From: Chara braunii
Lineage: Eukaryota > Streptophyta > Charophyceae > Charales > Characeae
Assembly (NCBI GenBank): GCA_003427395.1
Contig: BFEA01000235.1
Coordinates: forward strand, 293,759-345,839
Length of the DNA: 52,081 bases
Direction of reading: 5' to 3'
Position 1 is the stretch's first letter; the number at the start of each line of letters is the position of its first letter. The position numbers and the translations under genes are program-made. This document shows, one piece after another, positions 49,035-52,081 of the stretch. The notes beneath the pieces are model-generated. The model saw nothing but the letters and a program-made list of their open reading frames with translations, did no database searches and was not told the origin of the DNA.

Positions 49035-50993
49035 CGGGCCTCTCTATACTTTGGACAATATTTGATGATGTGGCCAAGGTCACCGCAATATATGCACTGC
49101 CCTTGGTCCACACGCTGTTGCCAGACGCGCTGGTCCAGGCCCAAATCTTCCCAAGGTCGGCCCTGTGGCAGACCTGGGTGCCAACCACTTCTCCTATAGA
49201 GTGACCTATTACCCCTATTTGGTGACCTATTTCCATAACGGTTTTCGGGGGACCTTGACCCCTGTCTCCCGCTTGGTGGTTTCCCCTACCGCCAACCCCC
49301 TGATCGCCCTGGGAACGACCACCTGAGGCCCGGCCCCCTTGGCCCTGGCCTCTACCTCCTCCTTGCGGCCTCCCTCCAACCGCGACAACAGCGTAAGTCC
49401 TCCCCTGGCTAGAGCTACTGTCCTCTTCCGCTTCTAGTCCCCACTCTATCTGGTCGTAGGGGACTTCATCCATACCACCTTCATCTAACGTAAGGATCAG
49501 GCGATCCTTTCCCTTGACCTGACCCGAGATGGTACGGCCTTTCCACTTTTTGCCCTTATCCAGGTCCTTGTGCCAGAAAGTGGAGACTGACATGGACCGT
49601 GCTTCGAATGCTACCACTTCCCTGCTCAAAAGCATCATAGGTCATGGTAGGCTGCTGACTTTTTTCGAAGAAATGTCCGCGTAACTGTTCGGGCATAGCG
49701 CGGTAGAAGAGATTGACCAACTGGGTCTCAGTGACCCCATGGTCAGGGACGGCGACCAGCTCATCCATAACGCCTTTGAGTGCCCTGGCACTCCTCCACT
49801 GGCGCGAATGGATGGTTTGCAGCTTATCTGAGGCTTTGGCACTACGGGTAACGTCTGCAAACCGTTCTCTCAATAACTTAAGGAACTCGCTAAGAAGGGT
49901 GAAAGTTGAATACGCAACTAAGTCATCGTTGCAATTGGCGGCGCAACACAGGGAACGGGCGAAGCTTGCTGCTTCCTCCCTAAGAGTGTGGATAGCTACC
50001 AGGACGTGTTCGTCTGGAGCGACCTTCTGCAAGTGCGCGTACATTTTAATGTTGGCCTCCCAAATTGTCGAAGTTTCCCTCCTTTCCACTATAGGAGTCG
50101 GGGAACTTTACTTTAACAGGCTCTCTACGAGAACGTGCTTCCTCCTCCTTGGGTGCGGCCAGCCTGGTGCCCTCTATGGCGCCCGTGCAATAACGCTCTG
50201 TGCTCTCTAGGCGGGCCTTCACCTCTGAGCCCACCTGCATCACCAACTCACGTGCGAAGTCCCTGAATCCCAGCCGTATAGACCGCAGGGCTATGTCCTG
50301 ACTCCTAACAAATTGATATTGCTCTTTCTGGACGTGTGTCAGGCGCTCTATGTTCCTTGCCATGACCTGTACCTTTCTCAATAGGTCCGCCTGCGCCTCC
50401 ATCTGCGCTCTCTGTTTCTTTACTTCCAATTCCCTTGCCGCTTGACTCACTTCATCCACTCTTCTTTTCCTTTCCCTCATCAGCCGCAGCTTCCACTCCA
50501 TCCTCTTCTCATCTTCGATTGTCTGCCGCTTGAGTGGATCTTCTTCTGCATCCCACTCTTTCATGGCCGCCTCCTGCTCTTCCCTGGGTACATACATTAA
50601 TGCCGCCTCCTCTTCTCCCAGGGATAAATTGGCCACCCATTCCGTAATCTTCTTCTCCAACGGATCCTCCTTCACACCACTGGATTCCCCTTTTTGCCCG
50701 GTTCTTCTCCTTTCCAGTGGCTGCTCCTCTACCTCTTCTACTGCCTCTACTGCTCGCAGTTTTTCTTCCTCCTCCTTTTGCAACCTCTCCATTTCCCTCG
50801 CCATCTCTTCCTCAATCTTCTTCTTCTTCGCCACCTGTTCTTCCAGCAAGGCCTTCTTCTTGGCCTCCTTCACTCTTCTCTCTTTCAGGATGGCGGCCGC
50901 CTTCGCCTCCTGTTCTGTTGTGTAAGGGGAGGTGCTCGTTCCAGTACGCGTGTCAACCAAGGTGATAGACACACAACCCAGTGACGGTTCCAC
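48826..50993 (-). pseudogene. gag of element B, frameshifted
   Basis: 50993-50046 is one frame: coiled coil EAKKKALLEEQVAKKKKIEE, EKKITEWVANLSLGEEEA, FRDFARELVMQVGSEVKARL and VKVKFPDSYSGK. A shift at about 50070 leads to 50089-49556 (capsid, LLSEFLKLLRERFADVTR), then a shift to 49638-48826 with the Gly/Arg-rich tail. The zinc knuckle CIYCGDLGHIIKYC (49096-49055) is in yet another frame. Start at 50993 is the first in-frame ATG. Confidence 0.82.
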
Positions 50994-51175
50994 TCCTCAC
51001 CGCTTAGACTCTCCCCCTAACTGACTCAACTTAATACCGACTCGATCTAAGGACCACAGGATTCGTATAGAACCCTGCCAACTATGGTCTCTAGCCTGGA
51101 GTCTAAACTACAGTCGTCACTACAAAACCTATTGCTGATCAGGAGGCATTTAAGGAGATCCCCCGTAACTCCTCA

Positions 51176-51560
51176 GGAATTCTTTAACGTCGCAGGCAGG
51201 ACGACGCGATCAGCAAGTTCTCTCAAGACTTAGACGGCCCGTTGTGCAGCCCACGACTCTGATTTCGGGCCTACCGTGCCACACCAAGCAGCCCGCTGAT
51301 CAGTACCGGTCCTTGGGAGGGTCCGTGTCCTCCGGGACAGTCGAGTCATCAGACACACCCTTCAGCCCTACTCAGCCCGTGTGGGTTTGGTCAACGAGGC
51401 CCTATCCTTCATACACAGAGTTTTATCACTTGGACAGAAGAGACTCAATGAAGAAAGAAGAGACAGACAGACTCAGACTCAGCAAGTACCACAGGGTGAG
51501 TGCGAATCCATAGGGCGAGGGGATAGGCTAAGGGCTTGGCGAGATTATACCAACTCCAAC
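51176..51560. other. Sequence upstream of element B leader, unassigned
   Basis: Should contain the primer-binding site and 5' LTR edge of B, but no tRNA-complementary site or match to its 3' LTR was found. Confidence 0.35.
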
Positions 51561-51750
51561 TTGGTCAAAATCGTGGTCAACAGCTCTGGTCAACGCCTTG
51601 GTCAACACTTGGTCAACGCGGTCAAACCTTGGTCAACGCTCCAGTCAGCCCTCTGGTCAACACCCGGTCAAACCTTGGTCAACGCTCCAGTCAGCCCTCT
51701 GGTCAACACCCGGTCAACTCTTGGTCAACACCGAAGTCAACCCTCAAGTC
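51561..51750. repeat. GGTCAA (W-box-like) tandem array
   Basis: More than a dozen GGTCAA(C/A) units at about 10-20 base spacing, with a longer unit containing CTCCAGTCAGCCCTCTGGTC repeated twice (about 51626-51664 and 51680-51712). The complement TTGACC is the W-box core of plant WRKY factors; binding is inferred only. Confidence 0.75.
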
Positions 51751-51842
51751 GGCTATGGCTCCCGGCACTTTCTTCCTCGCCAACTTCCCTTCTCTTCACC
51801 TTCTTCACCTTTTATCTATCTCGCCCCTTTCTTCTTCCTTTC

Positions 51843-51864
51843 TTTTTTTTTTTTTTTTTTTTTT
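51843..51864. repeat. Poly(T) run
   Basis: About 22 consecutive T within a C/T-rich stretch (51770-51960). Confidence 0.9.
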
Positions 51865-52017
51865 CACCCTCGGCTTTTATCTGTCTTCAACTTCGTTGTC
51901 CCTCCTTCCTTCTTCCCCAGTTATGTCTGCTCCTTCCTTCTTCGTCACTCCGTGTTCGAGCTCCGCGGCTATGGCCGCCACTTCCTCCTGGACCACACAA
52001 CCAATCTTGTATTCCTC

Positions 52018-52019
<2 letters not shown>

Positions 52020-52081
<62 letters not shown>
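52020..52081. repeat. (CT)n microsatellite at window end
   Basis: CT run that continues to the last base, so its full length is unknown. Confidence 0.95.

Larger units (their letters stand above)
44325..51175 (-). mobile_element. Ty3/gypsy chromovirus-like retrotransposon B (same family as A, opposite strand)
   Basis: Full gag-pol order read from 50993 down to 45342, with the same leader, gag, protease, RT, RNase H, integrase, chromodomain tail and LTR start as element A. Many frameshifts and stops make it defective. Position beyond the last RecQ exon found suggests that it sits in a further intron. Its 5' LTR was not recognised; the sequence upstream of the leader does not resemble the 3' LTR. 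Confidence 0.9.

Noticed and set aside
50530-50984. Plus-strand Ser/Leu/Phe-rich frames opposite gag of element B
   Set aside because: Mirror frames of the coiled-coil part of gag.

Overview
The window looks like part of a nuclear scaffold from a plant-lineage (streptophyte) genome. It carries chromodomain Ty3/gypsy retrotransposons, a LINE, Helitron remnants, hAT-type MITEs, fragments of plant-type mitochondrial nad9 and nad5, and one host gene with very long introns. A charophyte alga such as Chara would fit the repeat style and intron size, but that is an inference. Scattered single Ns sit mostly in the high-copy retroelements. There is one 175-base N gap (16062-16236) and one 38-base Nextera mate-pair junction adapter left in the assembly (38321-38358).

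The key host feature is a RecQ-family DNA helicase gene (RECQ2/WRN-like) on the minus strand. I placed ten exons between 43923 and 15560 by hand. All have GT-AG boundaries, and their phases join into one frame. They encode, in order, helicase motif V, motif VI, the RecQ zinc-binding module, the RQC winged-helix region and an HRDC-like segment. The N-terminal half (Walker A and DEAH motifs) is not in the window. The introns hold almost everything else: a 10-kb intron contains a complete degenerate Ty3/gypsy element (28215-36793), a 6.3-kb intron holds a LINE (about 23.4 to 19.75 kb), and others hold MITEs, two mitochondrial inserts, a tRNA-derived retroposon and CT/GA microsatellites.

Layout: 1-6881, gypsy element A (plus; nearly intact pol). 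7747-9550, two gypsy fragments joined head to head by an inversion. 10195-11515, decayed Helitron PIF1-type helicase. 12812-13481, hAT-type MITE with 8-bp target-site duplication. 13490-15500, mostly unassigned. 15278-44115, the RecQ gene and its intronic repeats. 44325-51175, gypsy element B (minus; same family as A, many frameshifts). 51176-52081, upstream leader or LTR-like DNA with a GGTCAA (W-box-like) tandem array, ending in a CT microsatellite.

No bacterial-type operons, CRISPR arrays or rRNA genes were seen. The retroelements appear defective: A has internal stops and an integrase zinc-site Cys loss, D has lost a protease Ser and an integrase Asp, and B and the LINE are fragmented. 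The helicase exons by contrast are clean, which suggests that the host gene is still under selection.
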